Shown here: one piece after another, positions 5,277-5,472 of the stretch | How positions within the stretch are numbered: the first letter of the stretch is position 1 | How the letters are laid out: each line of letters opens with the position of its first letter | NCBI GenBank assembly: GCA_018061525.1 | Contig: JAGOUB010000070.1 | Coordinates: 1-5,472, forward strand | Origin: Candidatus Peribacteraceae bacterium | Lineage (GTDB): Bacteria > Patescibacteriota > Gracilibacteria > Peribacterales > Peribacteraceae | Direction: 5' to 3' | DNA length: 5,472 bases | The notes under the pieces: model-generated | What the model was told of the DNA's origin: nothing | The model's input: only the letters and a program-made list of their open reading frames with translations | Database searches by the model: none | Translations under genes and position numbers: made by a program

Positions 5277-5472
5277 GCCGTCACTCTAGCGCGCGCCAGC
5301 AGGGCGGCCAGGCGGCGGTGCTGCCAGCCAAGCGCGGCGCCGGCGGAGACCGTCAGCACCAGCCAATCGGCGGCACCGGAGTTCGGCAAGGCGGCGGCTT
5401 TGGCAGTGGCGGCCAACGGGGCAGCGGGAGCGGCCGCGCGGACGACGGCGGCGACCGGAGCGGGAGCGGGAG
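5273..5472 (-). CDS. C-terminal end of a surface protein with LPNSG sorting-type tail (partial)
   Basis: The last 65 codons are present; the N-terminal part lies beyond the right edge. The visible sequence is a Pro/Ala/Val-rich low-complexity stretch (PAPAPVAAVVRAAAPAAPLA), then AKAAALPNSGAADWLVLTV, a hydrophobic segment of about 16 residues, and a basic end (QHRRLAALLARARVTA). LPNSG followed by a hydrophobic span and arginines has the layout of an LPxTG-like cell-surface sorting signal, with Ser for Thr. No sortase gene is in the window. The stop TGA (5275-5273) overlaps the GTG start of the prepilin peptidase, so the two are one operon. The composition rules out a pilin C-terminus of the usual kind. 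Confidence is high that it is coding, moderate that the tail is sortase-processed. Confidence 0.75.
   Translation of the reverse strand, partial: PAPAPVAAVVRAAAPAAPLAATAKAAALPNSGAADWLVLTVSAGAALGWQHRRLAALLARARVTA

Overview
High-GC bacterial window with short intergenic gaps, carrying parts or all of six protein genes and, in my reading, one undescribed small RNA gene. The likely source is a Patescibacteria/CPR-type bacterium (Peregrinibacteria- or Uhrbacteria-like). The reasons are the style of the SmpB sequence, poly-serine linkers in an exported Fn3 protein, LPxTG-like C-terminal tails, a stand-alone ComEC-type metallo-hydrolase and a minimal prepilin peptidase. This is a judgement from pattern recognition, not a database result. 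UGA is used as a normal stop, which argues against recoded Gracilibacteria/Absconditabacteria.

Layout, left to right. The minus strand from 1 to 2698 carries recR (2698-2099), then an exported Fn3/Ser-rich membrane-anchored protein (2005-656), then a membrane-anchored ComEC-like metallo-beta-lactamase-fold protein (567, running off the left edge). A hairpin plus T-run and an extended -10 lie between recR and the Fn3 gene. A 70-bp divergent gap (2699-2768) separates recR from a plus-strand gene for an unrecognised 456-residue soluble protein (2769-4139). That gene meets smpB (minus, 4574-4140) tail to tail, the two stop codons together forming the palindrome TGATCA. Upstream of smpB, on the plus strand, is a strong sigma70-type promoter (TTGACA-N16-TATTAT), a roughly 155-nt non-coding structured segment and a Rho-independent terminator, which I call a candidate ncRNA gene (about 4648-4802). 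Beyond it on the minus strand is a minimal A24 prepilin peptidase (5276-4809), which overlaps by 4 nt the end of a gene whose product finishes in an LPNSG sorting-type tail (5472-5273, partial).

Themes. Housekeeping (recR, smpB) alternates with surface and DNA-uptake functions: the A24 peptidase for pilin processing, the ComEC-like hydrolase, and two proteins with related SG-plus-hydrophobic-plus-RR tails. Three apparent first-in-transcript genes (recR, the 456-residue gene, smpB) have a TAnnnT -10-like hexamer only 7-8 nt from the start codon and no clear Shine-Dalgarno sequence, which suggests leaderless mRNAs. The downstream ComEC-like gene has a good AGGAGAG, and the A24 peptidase gene starts by a 4-nt GTGA overlap.

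No gap longer than 300 bases lacks a gene. The longest, about 234 bp between smpB and the peptidase gene, holds the ncRNA candidate. I saw no CRISPR array, insertion sequence, tRNA or rRNA.
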